A DNA stretch of 64,000 nucleotides from Rheinheimera faecalis (GTDB taxonomy: Bacteria > Pseudomonadota > Gammaproteobacteria > Enterobacterales > Alteromonadaceae), in contig NZ_JAJOYT010000009.1 in assembly GCF_021290965.1 (NCBI RefSeq), forward strand, positions 100,715-164,714, given 5' to 3'. Numbering within the stretch: the stretch's first letter is position 1; every line of letters starts with the position of its first letter. Below the pieces are notes generated by a model. It was not told the origin of the DNA and did not search any database. It saw nothing but the letters and a program-made list of their open reading frames with translations. The position numbers and the translations under genes were made by a program. Below are positions 37,601 through 45,428 of the stretch, piece after piece.

Positions 37601-37674
37601 CCAAATAACACCATAATCAGACTGACCACCACCACAGCGGCCGGATTTTTTATACTGCTTCGGGTTAAATTCAT
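34588..37674 (-). CDS. RND efflux permease (AcrB/MexF superfamily)
   Basis: A 1028-residue inner-membrane transporter of the hydrophobe/amphiphile efflux type, with two repeats of six membrane helices and large periplasmic loops. The N-terminal half includes a LASIAFAVGMVLDAAIIVQENI-like GxxxD segment, with an Asp pair expected in the proton relay (GMVLDAAIIVQENI). The second half has GLVVNNAILLVDQCRQ. The N terminus starts with LTRSSIKNPAAVVVVSLIMV. Substrate cannot be read. It is upstream of and coupled to the adaptor gene. Confidence 0.92.
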   Translation of the reverse strand: MNLTRSSIKNPAAVVVVSLIMVLFGLLAVAKLPVQLLPSIEQPQIFIQNGWRAAAPEEMESTIIEPQEAALRTVPGVTESSSFIGAGFGFITLTFDVGQDMQQAMLNVINALNQAPPRPREADEPVVSLNSGAGPVASLLIRKLDENADADFTALQPVIDDVVYPRLKAIAGVSQVDLSSRRAKELHIVFDPYRLAALGLSVDQLSSRIGRASNVSGGFAEVGRREYTVRFVGQYDPAQYEQMMVAYQNDRPVYLHEVAEVKIDYAEQAGFTKRNGYPAFYITLQRAAGSNTVEILDALNKEIADLNQNELQNKGIEIVLSFDASVHIKRAIELVNGNLVLGIALALGILYLFLRGWQATLLIGLTIPVSLMMSIMVLDLFGRSLNVVSLAGLAFAVGMVLDAAIIVQENIVRLLQQGLALEQAVKKGTAQVSSALWASTATTVAIFVPVLFMQGVEGQLFYDLALTLAVAVTASLLVALTVLPVASLYWLKPQTGQESALLFWQKLASHLSRFTRNRKLAWAWAALFVPGSIFLITLLLPKADFLPQASIDTVFSGFSLPPGANMQVLEQEIGDLLVSRLRPYYQEKKYPAIKGYNLSINRGFNVLFVYAEDPDSIEDMIKLLREEILVGLPDTNAFSVQGSLFNFGFGSGRELNLDFQGPDVPQLMQQAAAAMPKIEKLLAGATVRPVPDLALAQPELRLTPDENRIAQSGVDRFTVANMVRAVTDGIYIGEYFDGNERMDIILKGQGWQTPEQLTATPLYTPGSGGQTLGQLSELNYTTGPTSLQRVNGLRTISLQVTPPATMALDEAMQILQRELMTPLRDEMPEQISVQFRGNADRLSHAMTEMGKNFAVAVFILFLLMAALFRSAKDSLLVVLTMPMAILGGVVALRLLNLVTFQSLDLLTMIGFVILLGLVVNNAILLVDQCRQSQREGMPLDQALHQAILTRSRPIFMSTLTSIFGMLPLVLVPGVGSEIYRGLAAVIVGGMTFSMLFSLVLIPALLRLTSTARQNDRAPLPLEISDATS

Positions 37675-37878
37675 GACTCTGTTCTACTCTTCAGGGACAA
37701 GATAGCTGATGGTGATCAGTGTACCCAGTGCTGTAACAGGCTCCAGTTCACTGTGACCAGCGGTTGTGAATACAGGTTGACGTGGTGTTTTTCCTGTCAA
37801 TTCAGTTTTGGTAAAGCCCGCAGCCTTTACACTGAATCAAATTAAAAGCCCTGAATGACCGAAAGATGGAGATTATTT

Positions 37879-38691
37879 ATGTCTAAACCACTGATCCTGA
37901 GCCTGACTGCCTGGTTGGTATTGGCCGCCTGTGGACCTGCACCAACTGAACCTTCAGCGCCGATACAGCCTTCAACTCCGGCAGCAACTGCTGCAACGCC
38001 AGACAACAGCCATAACAGCGCCAACTCTCTGGATTGGGCTGGCGAGTACAAAGGTGTAGTGCCTTGTGCTGACTGCGAAGGTATTGAAACCTCGTTGACA
38101 CTGAATATGGACAATAGCTATCAGCTCAGCACCATATATTTGGGTAAAGACGCCACGCCTTTTAAACAACAAGGCAGCTTCGAGTGGGATGCAAAGGGTT
38201 CAGTGATTCGTTTGCTGAACCAAAAAGACGGGCCAGCTTTGTATAAAGTTGGCGAAAATCAGTTATTCCAGCTGGATATGGAAGGTCAACTGATCACGGG
38301 TGATTTAGCGGACAACTACAAGCTGACGAAACAAACCACTGTCGCAGAGCATCAACTGACAGGAGTTCGCTGGAAGCTGACTGAATTAATGGGGCAAGAG
38401 GTTCCAACAACAGAACCCGATCTGACACCTTATCTGCAGTTTGGCGAGGACGGCAGAGTCAGCGGTTTTGCTGGCTGTAACCAGTTTACCGGTGCTTATG
38501 AGACTGAAGGTCTGCGTCTGACCTTTAAACCTATGGCCACCACCCAAAAAGCCTGCCTGAATGCTTCAGTCGAGCAGCAGTTTCTGACGACTATTCAGGG
38601 GATCGATAACTACAGCCTGAATGACTCAGGTTTGGCTTTTTATAAAGCCCGCACCGCGGCTTTGTTGCGTTTTACTGCAGTACAACCTTAG
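37879..38691 (+). CDS. NlpE-like/META-domain lipoprotein
   Basis: A 270-residue lipoprotein. The signal (LSLTAWLVLAAC) has its lipobox Cys at about residue 18. After a Pro/Ala/Thr-rich linker comes an NlpE-type N-terminal domain with the CADC motif (VVPCADCEGIETSLTL). A META/HslJ domain follows (VRWKLTELMGQEVP, GRVSGFAGCNQFTGAYE, MATTQKACLN). GGAG precedes ATG 37879; an upstream in-frame start would spoil the signal. NlpE senses surface or copper stress in E. coli; META function is obscure. A terminator-like hairpin follows. Confidence 0.88.
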   Translation: MSKPLILSLTAWLVLAACGPAPTEPSAPIQPSTPAATAATPDNSHNSANSLDWAGEYKGVVPCADCEGIETSLTLNMDNSYQLSTIYLGKDATPFKQQGSFEWDAKGSVIRLLNQKDGPALYKVGENQLFQLDMEGQLITGDLADNYKLTKQTTVAEHQLTGVRWKLTELMGQEVPTTEPDLTPYLQFGEDGRVSGFAGCNQFTGAYETEGLRLTFKPMATTQKACLNASVEQQFLTTIQGIDNYSLNDSGLAFYKARTAALLRFTAVQP

Positions 38692-38722
38692 TTGTTAACG
38701 GGTCGGACAAAGCTTCAGAATA

Positions 38723-38773
38723 AAAAGGCCATTGTGCAGCCGAAAGGGGTTTGCGATGATGGCCTTTTATTTT
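38723..38773 (+). terminator. Probable terminator of the NlpE/META gene
   Basis: A 10-bp stem AAAAGGCCAT/ATGGCCTTTT encloses a 26-nt loop with weaker inner pairing and is followed by ATTTTAT. It sits about 30 nt beyond the stop. The long loop lowers certainty. Confidence 0.55.
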
Positions 38774-38789
38774 ATGGATCTGCCACCTG

Positions 38790-39962
38790 ATGCCTTGCCA
38801 ACGCTTAAGCCCAAAAGACGCCGCATTATTTGCCGATAAGCACAGCGATTTGTTCGGCGACCATAGTCAGTTAACCGCAGAACAGCTGGATACCAATGGC
38901 CTGAATCAGGTATTCAGAGTAAAAAATAACAGAGGCACCAGCCTAATCGTCAAACAAGCTTTGCCTGAGCATTCAGGTTTAACCCAACACTGGCCTGTTA
39001 GTTTACACAGAGCACAAATTGAAGCCGATGTATTAAAATATCAGGCTAAAATCTGCCCTGAGTATCTGGTGGAAGTGTTGTTTTATGACCAGGAGCTCGC
39101 GGCTTTGTTGCTTGAAGACTTATCAGATTGCGCTGTGCTGCGAAACGCATTTTCTGTCGGACAACAACCACAGAATATCGGCATTCATCTGGGCCGCTAT
39201 CTGGCGAAAATCAGTTTTTACAGCAGCGATTTTGTCTTAACAGGCCCGGTTAAAAAAGCCAGGCAACTGCAATTTAACAACCCTGAACTCTGTCTTGTGA
39301 CTGAGGATCTGGTATTTACCGACCCATATTGCAATCATGAACGAAATAGCCTGAACTTTGTCCAGGTGCCGCAAGTTCAGGAGTTGTGGATCAATGAAGC
39401 ACTTCAGGCAGAAGTGGCTCAACTGAAAGCAGACTTTTTAGCTAAACCTCAGGCTTTACTGCATGGTGATCTGCACTGCGGTAATATCTTAGTCAGCCAT
39501 GAAGAATACAAAGTCATAGGTGCTGAATTTGGCTGTTATGGCCCTATAGCTTTTGACGCCGGTACTTTTATCGCCAGCCTTATTCTAAATTTAGTGACTC
39601 AAAACCCGGCCAACACTACTTCTGCGCGCCCTTATTTGTCAAACCAAATCGACTTATTCTGGCAGGAGTTTTCTACTGTGTTCAGCACCCTGATGCAAAA
39701 GGAAACTAAAGATCAAAGTTTTCAGAACTCGCTCTATCAGCAGAGGTTTTTACAGCAGTTATGGCGGGACACTTTAGGTTATGCCGGCTGTGAGCTGATC
39801 CGTCGTACTGTAGGCTGGGCACCAGCACCGGAATTACAGCAACTGACTAATGCGGGCTTTAAGCTTCAGGCCCAACGCCAATTACTGACATTGGGACAGG
39901 ATTTAATTATGCAGCGTCAGCAGATAACAGCAGCAAACTTACTGGCGAAACTGGCAGAGTAA
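38790..39962 (+). CDS. MtnK-like sugar kinase with an altered metal site
   Basis: A 390-residue protein with the methylthioribose kinase/aminoglycoside phosphotransferase fold. It has a VNGLNQVFRVKN-like glycine loop (TNGLNQVFRVKN), LIVKQALPEH with the ATP lysine, LLLEDLSDCAVL at the hinge, and HGDLHCGNILVSHEEYKVIG. The following EFGCYGPIAFDAGTFIA is MtnK-like. The usual DPEF metal-binding motif reads GAEF here, so the expected Mg-binding Asp is Gly. It may bind differently, be inactive or have a new role. The VOC gene follows 12 bp later. Confidence 0.82.
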   Translation: MPCQRLSPKDAALFADKHSDLFGDHSQLTAEQLDTNGLNQVFRVKNNRGTSLIVKQALPEHSGLTQHWPVSLHRAQIEADVLKYQAKICPEYLVEVLFYDQELAALLLEDLSDCAVLRNAFSVGQQPQNIGIHLGRYLAKISFYSSDFVLTGPVKKARQLQFNNPELCLVTEDLVFTDPYCNHERNSLNFVQVPQVQELWINEALQAEVAQLKADFLAKPQALLHGDLHCGNILVSHEEYKVIGAEFGCYGPIAFDAGTFIASLILNLVTQNPANTTSARPYLSNQIDLFWQEFSTVFSTLMQKETKDQSFQNSLYQQRFLQQLWRDTLGYAGCELIRRTVGWAPAPELQQLTNAGFKLQAQRQLLTLGQDLIMQRQQITAANLLAKLAE

Positions 39963-39974
39963 CAGGAGGGTTCG

Positions 39975-40340
39975 ATGGAAAAAGTGACAGGTGTAGGTGG
40001 CGTCTTTATTCGTGCTAAAGACCCCCAGGCACTGGCATTGTGGTATCAACAGCATTTAGGTATTCCACTTGAGCCTGATGCGCCTTATGGCAGCTTTATA
40101 GCAAAAGCCGGGGATGAAACTGTCTGGTCCACTTTTGCTGCAGACACTGCTTATTTTGGCGCTCAAAGCCAACAAAACATGGTGAATTACAGAGTGGCAG
40201 ACTTAGACGCCATGTTAAAGCAACTGAAAGCGGCCAATGTCTGGGTCGATGAGCAGGTTGAAGATGGCGACTACGGCAAATTTGGCTGGGCCATGGACCC
40301 GGAAGGCAATAGATTTGAACTCTGGCAACCCAAAGCTTAA
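39975..40340 (+). CDS. VOC-family (glyoxalase-like) protein
   Basis: A 121-residue vicinal oxygen chelate protein of two betaalphabeta repeats. Characteristic blocks are GGVFIRAKDPQALALWYQQHLG at the start, VWSTFAADTAYFG in the middle, and EDGDYGKFGWAMDPEGNRFELWQ at the end, with Glu near the C terminus as a possible metal ligand. AGGAGGG lies directly upstream of the ATG. It follows the MtnK-like gene and may share its message. Substrate is unknown. It shares a TTAA with the stop of the convergent ABC gene. Confidence 0.87.
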   Translation: MEKVTGVGGVFIRAKDPQALALWYQQHLGIPLEPDAPYGSFIAKAGDETVWSTFAADTAYFGAQSQQNMVNYRVADLDAMLKQLKAANVWVDEQVEDGDYGKFGWAMDPEGNRFELWQPKA

Positions 40341-42451
40341 GCTGTCTGGGTATGATGGAGTGATGTAGAGGATCTATGCAGTTGATGAAACTCGCCTGTG
40401 ATATCAGTCAGTTGACCTTGCTGCAATAATAAAATCCGGTCAGCACTTAAAATAGTATCAGGCCTGTGCGCCACAATAATACGCGCCACCTGCAGTTGGC
40501 GGATGGCCTGATTAACTCTGGCCTCCAGCACCAGATCCAGATGACTGGTGGCTTCATCCAGCAATAACACTCTGGGTTTGTGGTACAGGGCTCTGGCGAT
40601 TAATAAGCGTTGTTTTTGCCCGCCAGACAAAGCAGATCCCATATCGCCAATCAACGTATTGTAGCCCATAGGCATAGCCACTATATCCTGATGGATAGCG
40701 GCCAGTTCGGCACAATGCATCAGATGTTGTAAGTCAGGTTTAGGGCTAAAGAAGCTGATGTTGTCCAGAACTGAACCTGACAGCAATTGATCGTTCTGCA
40801 TCACGGCAGCGACCTGACTACGGTAATGTTGCAGACCAAAACTGGTGAGCTCCATGCCATCCACTAACACTTTTCCTTGCTGAGCATGGGCCAATCCCAG
40901 AATGATTTTTAACAAGCTGGTTTTACCTATGCCTGACGGACCCACGATAGCGACACTTTCGCCAGGTGACAGTTGAAAATTCAACTGATGAAACAACCAT
41001 GGATCCTGTTCGGCCTGACGAAAGTTCAGGTCGCGTAATTCAATATGCCCCTGCAATTGCATATAGGGCTGACTATCCCCCGATTTTTCAGTCTCAGTGA
41101 GCGCTATATCTGCCAGACGTTGTAAGTGCAATTCAAGCATCCGGAATTCAACCCAGTGGTCAATAAAAGCCGCGGCTCTTTGAGTGAACTGAGCTTTGTA
41201 ACTGGCAAAGGCAAATAACATTCCCACACTAAAAGCATTGTCGATCACCGCTAAGGCGGCCAGATAAATCACTACTATATGTTCGATACCAAACAGCAAT
41301 TGATGCACTGCCTGCAACGATAATTGCCAGCGTCCTAGCCTGAAATGTTGGTCTACAGCGGTTGAGTATTGATTTTGCCACAGGCTTAGCCTTTGGCTTT
41401 GTTTTGAAAACAACTGCAGACATTGAATGGCCCGGACACTCTCCATAAAACCGGATTGTTCTTTAGCCTGAGCCACTATGCTTTGTTCAGTGCATTGCTT
41501 TAGCTGTGCGTAAAACACAAACCTCACCAGTGCATAAAGCAACACAGCTATCAGCACAACGCAGGCTAGCACAGGGTGGTAAATAAAAAGCAGCACCAGC
41601 ACTGTGCAAGCCATCAGCCCATCAATCAGAGCTTCTATCAAACTATTGGTCAGTAATTCACGTAGCTGCTGTAAGGAGCTAAAACGCGACACAATATCGC
41701 CCATATGACGCTTTTCAAAAAAACTCAGCGGCAAATGCAACAAATGCCGGAACAGATTCGTCGCCAGTTGCAGATTCAGTACCGACCCTAAATGCAACAC
41801 CAGCCAGCTGCGTAATACATTGGTCAGTATTTGCAACAGCAGTAATAATCCAAAACCCATTGCCAGAACATGCAATAAATCCAGATCTCTGCTCACCAGC
41901 ACTTCATCTACAACAAGCTGCATGTAATAAGGTGCAACCAACAGAAAAAACTGCAGCACCAGAGACATCAACAGGATCCGAATTAACGCAGGCCATAAAC
42001 CAGATGCAGAAGACCAAAACTGCCACAAACTTAACTTTTGGCGTTGATCTTCTTTTCTAAATTCAGAGGTTGGATTCAATTCAAGCGCAATACCTGTAAA
42101 ACACTGATCGATATCCGCAGAACTTAGATCCCGCCTGCCAAAAGCAGGATCCAGTATTTGAACTTTTTGGCCTTTGACTTTCTCCAGCACCACAAAGTGG
42201 CTCATCTGCCAATGCAAAATACAAGGAAGCTTGAGTTGGGACAATTCATCCGGCTCCAGCCGTAAAGCACGGCCAGCCAAACCCAACTGATCGGCCAGTT
42301 GCATCAGATGCTGCAAAGTGGCACCTTTAAGCGATAGTGGATAACGTTGGCGCAAACTGGCCATATCGGTTTTATAGCCGTAAGCACCGGCCACCATAGC
42401 AAGACAAGCCAGCCCACATTCAGCCGCTTCAGATTGATAGATAATTTGCAT
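40337..42451 (-). CDS. C39 peptidase-containing ABC exporter (bacteriocin type)
   Basis: A 704-residue inner-membrane protein with three parts. An N-terminal C39 cysteine peptidase (about 1-130) has Cys in SEAAECGLACLAMVAG, His in MSHFVVLEKV and Asp in ILDPAFGRRD. A six-helix ABC membrane domain follows (about 150-440). The C-terminal nucleotide-binding domain has GPSGIGKTSLLK, LSGGQKQRLLIARAL and VLLLDEATSHLD. It should cleave a double-glycine-type leader and export the peptide with the HlyD partner encoded 0.3 kb upstream. ATG 42451 has AGGACA upstream. No GG-leader peptide gene was found nearby. Confidence 0.93.
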   Translation of the reverse strand: MQIIYQSEAAECGLACLAMVAGAYGYKTDMASLRQRYPLSLKGATLQHLMQLADQLGLAGRALRLEPDELSQLKLPCILHWQMSHFVVLEKVKGQKVQILDPAFGRRDLSSADIDQCFTGIALELNPTSEFRKEDQRQKLSLWQFWSSASGLWPALIRILLMSLVLQFFLLVAPYYMQLVVDEVLVSRDLDLLHVLAMGFGLLLLLQILTNVLRSWLVLHLGSVLNLQLATNLFRHLLHLPLSFFEKRHMGDIVSRFSSLQQLRELLTNSLIEALIDGLMACTVLVLLFIYHPVLACVVLIAVLLYALVRFVFYAQLKQCTEQSIVAQAKEQSGFMESVRAIQCLQLFSKQSQRLSLWQNQYSTAVDQHFRLGRWQLSLQAVHQLLFGIEHIVVIYLAALAVIDNAFSVGMLFAFASYKAQFTQRAAAFIDHWVEFRMLELHLQRLADIALTETEKSGDSQPYMQLQGHIELRDLNFRQAEQDPWLFHQLNFQLSPGESVAIVGPSGIGKTSLLKIILGLAHAQQGKVLVDGMELTSFGLQHYRSQVAAVMQNDQLLSGSVLDNISFFSPKPDLQHLMHCAELAAIHQDIVAMPMGYNTLIGDMGSALSGGQKQRLLIARALYHKPRVLLLDEATSHLDLVLEARVNQAIRQLQVARIIVAHRPDTILSADRILLLQQGQLTDITGEFHQLHRSSTSLHHTQTA

Positions 42452-42461
42452 CTGAAATGTC

Positions 42462-42788
42462 CTATCGCCCAAACAACAAAGCACCCAGCAGACCTGCGGC
42501 CATCATGAACTGTGACATAGTCAAAAAAGCTGCGGTAAGCGGGTCTGTGTAAAAGCCGAGTTTAGTCAAATCACTAAAGCTGGAAATTTTCGTCTTAAAA
42601 AACTCATGATCTTTTGGAGCAAGCAGAAAGGTTAAGCCACTACCACTACACAGCAGAAAGTCCCAGAAATGACCTTGATCCATGGCTTTTAGCGCCGAGA
42701 GAAACAAAAAAAGCGCACTGCAATTTAAGACCAGACTTATCACCAGAGTCTCATTTTTCCTGCTGCAATTAGCCATCATCCCCTCCAT
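42462..42788 (-). CDS. Small membrane protein in the export operon (108 aa)
   Basis: Three hydrophobic segments (about 15-32, 43-57 and 84-106) with short loops give a small inner-membrane protein. It lies in a tight operon: 12 nt after the HlyD-type gene and 10 nt before the C39 exporter. Its start is uncertain because ATG codons 1, 4 and 5 are all in frame, with GGAGGGG between them. Bacteriocin immunity or accessory proteins often have this size and topology, but no family is recognised, so that is only a suggestion. Confidence 0.65.
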   Translation of the reverse strand: MEGMMANCSRKNETLVISLVLNCSALFLFLSALKAMDQGHFWDFLLCSGSGLTFLLAPKDHEFFKTKISSFSDLTKLGFYTDPLTAAFLTMSQFMMAAGLLGALLFGR

Positions 42789-42800
42789 CTGGCTTCTGAT

Positions 42801-44060
42801 TTAAATCTGAAAACGTCCTTTTAAACTGACCAATGGTTCCAGCAACCAACTCAAAACAGAGCGCTGTTCCAGCACTATATCGGCGCTTAATAACATGCCA
42901 GCCTGCAATGGCATCTGTTCACCATAAGCTTCAATAAACTGCTGTTCCAGCCGCACCTGTACCTGATAAACCGGCTCCTGAATTTGCACCGGACTATCAG
43001 GGTCTTGTGCTATCAGCACTGCTTTTGAAAGCTGACTGACTTCTCCCTGATACAAGCCAAAACGCTGATAGGGAAAGGCATCAAATCGAAGCCAGGTGGT
43101 TTGGCCCGGTTGAATAAAGCCAAAAGCTCTTGTTGGTACTAACAATTGAGCATACAAAAAACCGGATTCAGGCAGTAGTTGCATCAATACCTGAGCGCCT
43201 TGCAGCTGTTGTCCCTGATTTACCACTAAATTGGTCACTCTGCCCGCAACAGGAGCGGTCAACAGCACTTCACCACGAGCCAGTAATTCGGTTTTCTGTT
43301 GCTCAAACTGCAACCGTTCAGCCTGCAATTGTTGAAGCTGACGCTGCTGATCAAGAGGCAAAGCCTGAAGCTGATTTTCCAACTGAATTTGTTGCTGAAG
43401 AATGGATTGAGCCAGAGTTTGCACCTCAGCCAGTTGTTGCTGCAGCATCAGATGCTGATCTTGTTGTTGTTCCAGTTGCTGTCTGGGTAAATGGCCTTTG
43501 TGCGCAAGTTCCTGCTGGGAGAGCAAACGTTCAGCCTGCAATTCAATGCGCTCGGAAAGTAATTGTTGCTGGCGTTGATTGTCTGAAAGCTGCTGTTTAA
43601 CGTTATTAATTTGTGCTGTAAGTTGCTGACCTTGCTGTTCAAAACTCTGGATAAGCTCCTGTTGCTTTTGTTTGTTCAATACCAGCTGAAGCTCCACACT
43701 GCTTTGCAAATGAGCAGACAAACTATGCCCGGCAGCCAGATATTCATCACTACTTAATAAAGCCAGTTTCTGGCCTGCCTGTACAAGAGCGCCATCCTGA
43801 ACATAAAGCTGTTTAAGCACTGCTGAACGTTGACTTTGAATACGGACAACTCCAGCGGAAGGCTTCAGATAACCTTGCACAGTCTCTTTACGGGAAAAAT
43901 TCGCCTGATGTAACAGCAGCAGTAAACTGAAGACAATCAAGACTAAACAGAAGCACAATATAGAGCTGCTGACAGGCTGAACAATACTGACCTGGCCTTC
44001 AAGGCGCTGTTGTTGTGCCTGCAAAGCTTTGGCTCGAAATAGACCCTGATCTGTCGCCAT
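42801..44060 (-). CDS. HlyD-family type I secretion adaptor
   Basis: A 419-residue membrane-fusion protein of the CvaA/HlyD kind. An N-terminal cytoplasmic segment and one membrane helix (about 43-63) are followed by a beta/lipoyl half (VQGYLKPSAGVVRIQSQ, KLALLSSDEYLA), a long Gln-rich coiled coil (about 110-235) and the second half (LTAPVAGRVTNLVVNQGQQL, QVRLEQQFIEAYGEQMPLQA). It should link the C39 exporter to an outer-membrane channel not present here. ATG 44060 has GGAG 7 nt upstream. The gene begins the three-gene operon. Confidence 0.9.
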   Translation of the reverse strand: MATDQGLFRAKALQAQQQRLEGQVSIVQPVSSSILCFCLVLIVFSLLLLLHQANFSRKETVQGYLKPSAGVVRIQSQRSAVLKQLYVQDGALVQAGQKLALLSSDEYLAAGHSLSAHLQSSVELQLVLNKQKQQELIQSFEQQGQQLTAQINNVKQQLSDNQRQQQLLSERIELQAERLLSQQELAHKGHLPRQQLEQQQDQHLMLQQQLAEVQTLAQSILQQQIQLENQLQALPLDQQRQLQQLQAERLQFEQQKTELLARGEVLLTAPVAGRVTNLVVNQGQQLQGAQVLMQLLPESGFLYAQLLVPTRAFGFIQPGQTTWLRFDAFPYQRFGLYQGEVSQLSKAVLIAQDPDSPVQIQEPVYQVQVRLEQQFIEAYGEQMPLQAGMLLSADIVLEQRSVLSWLLEPLVSLKGRFQI

Positions 44061-44229
44061 AGTGAAACTCCGTGCAGTTTTGTACACTGCAAAAAGACTT
44101 TCCACTTTGTGCCGACAGGCATAGACCCGACACTGTTAAGAAAACCATCACTGGTTATGCAACCAAGTGTAGCCGAATAACAAAAACAAACAAATAATTA
44201 ACATTAAAAACACAAAACGGTGTAGCTGA

Positions 44230-45189
44230 ATGCAAAAGAAAAATACGGAACCGGCCGCTAAAACCACCGCGAAATTACTTTGGGTGCAGCGGGCATGGAA
44301 AGCTGGAAAACATAATGCCTTTACAGACTTATGTTACTTCCGGCAGCGTTATTATCTGGTATTTCGCGAGGCCTCCACTCACCACTCCAAAGATGGCATG
44401 CTGCGAATTATGAGTTCAGTACAGGGCAAAAAGTGGCGCACCCTGGCTGTATTACAAAACCCTGATGCCGATTTAAGAGATGGCAAACTAACTGTCACTC
44501 CGGATGGCAGGCTGCAGTTACTGGCCGCTGCTGCTTTTCATGACAAGACAAAGCAGGCTTATCAATCTTACTTATGGCACTCGCCGGATGGCATAAACTG
44601 GTCAGAACCACAAGCTGCAGGCGAAGCGGATTATTGGTTATGGCGTTTAAGCTGGTTGCGCGATCAGGCTTATGCTGTCGCTTATAAATGTGGTGCCGAT
44701 CGCCATATTCGCTTGTACCAACAAAATGCTAAAGGCCAATTTGATGTGATAGCCCCTCGCATCTATGGTGAGGGTTACGCCAATGAAGCCGCATTGATAT
44801 TTGATGACAATGACAAAGCCTGGTGTTTGTTACGTAAAGATCCTGATCATGGTCAACTTGGTTATTCGCGCCCTCCTTATACTCAATGGCAATGGATGGA
44901 TATAGGCTGTCGTATTGGCGGCCCGCAGGCCATTTTTACCTCTTCGGGTCAGATGCTGGCGATGGTACGGCTTTATGACGAAACCGTTAGAACCAGTCTG
45001 GTGACTCTGGACCAAAATACGGGGAAACTGACAGAGTTACTGGCACTGCCCTCAGGTGGTGATTGCAGTTATGCTGGTATGGTGTTGCATCAGAATAAAT
45101 TATTAGTCAGCTACTACTCCTCTCATCAGGGGCATTGTTCAATTTATACAGCGCTTTTATCTGTCGAAGTTCAGGCTGCAACAAGTTAG
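44230..45189 (+). CDS. Sialidase/beta-propeller-fold protein
   Basis: A 319-residue protein without a signal peptide. It has repeated blade-like strands and Asp-box-related words such as WHSPDGINWSEPQ, and a pattern of LVFREASTHHSKDG and RIYGEGYANEAALIFD. This fits the sialidase/GH32-GH43-like propeller superfamily, and the catalytic class cannot be read from here. The start is weakly supported, with only a GGTG before the ATG. It is divergent from the HlyD operon. Cytoplasmic location is implied by the missing signal. Confidence 0.72.
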   Translation: MQKKNTEPAAKTTAKLLWVQRAWKAGKHNAFTDLCYFRQRYYLVFREASTHHSKDGMLRIMSSVQGKKWRTLAVLQNPDADLRDGKLTVTPDGRLQLLAAAAFHDKTKQAYQSYLWHSPDGINWSEPQAAGEADYWLWRLSWLRDQAYAVAYKCGADRHIRLYQQNAKGQFDVIAPRIYGEGYANEAALIFDDNDKAWCLLRKDPDHGQLGYSRPPYTQWQWMDIGCRIGGPQAIFTSSGQMLAMVRLYDETVRTSLVTLDQNTGKLTELLALPSGGDCSYAGMVLHQNKLLVSYYSSHQGHCSIYTALLSVEVQAATS

Positions 45190-45428
45190 CACCAGGTAAA
45201 CCAGACTTTACTTAAGTAGATAATCTGCAAATTAACTTCAACAAGCTGATGATTATTAGCCGTTTTATCGACAAGATCGGCAAAAGTAGCGACAAAATGC
45301 TATAGTAGCAGACAAGTTATCGGGGCAAACACTGTGGTCACTCCAGAGTTTGTAGGGTTCGCTTTGATAACCAATCCGCAGGACGCACCAGAAAATACAT
45401 AACAGCCTAAAACTAAGGTAAAACATTG

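Noticed and set aside
43130..43600. ORF of 156 codons opposite the HlyD coiled coil
   Set aside because: Its Val/Ala/Gln-rich sequence is what the Gln/Leu-rich coiled coil yields in reverse; no start signal is seen.
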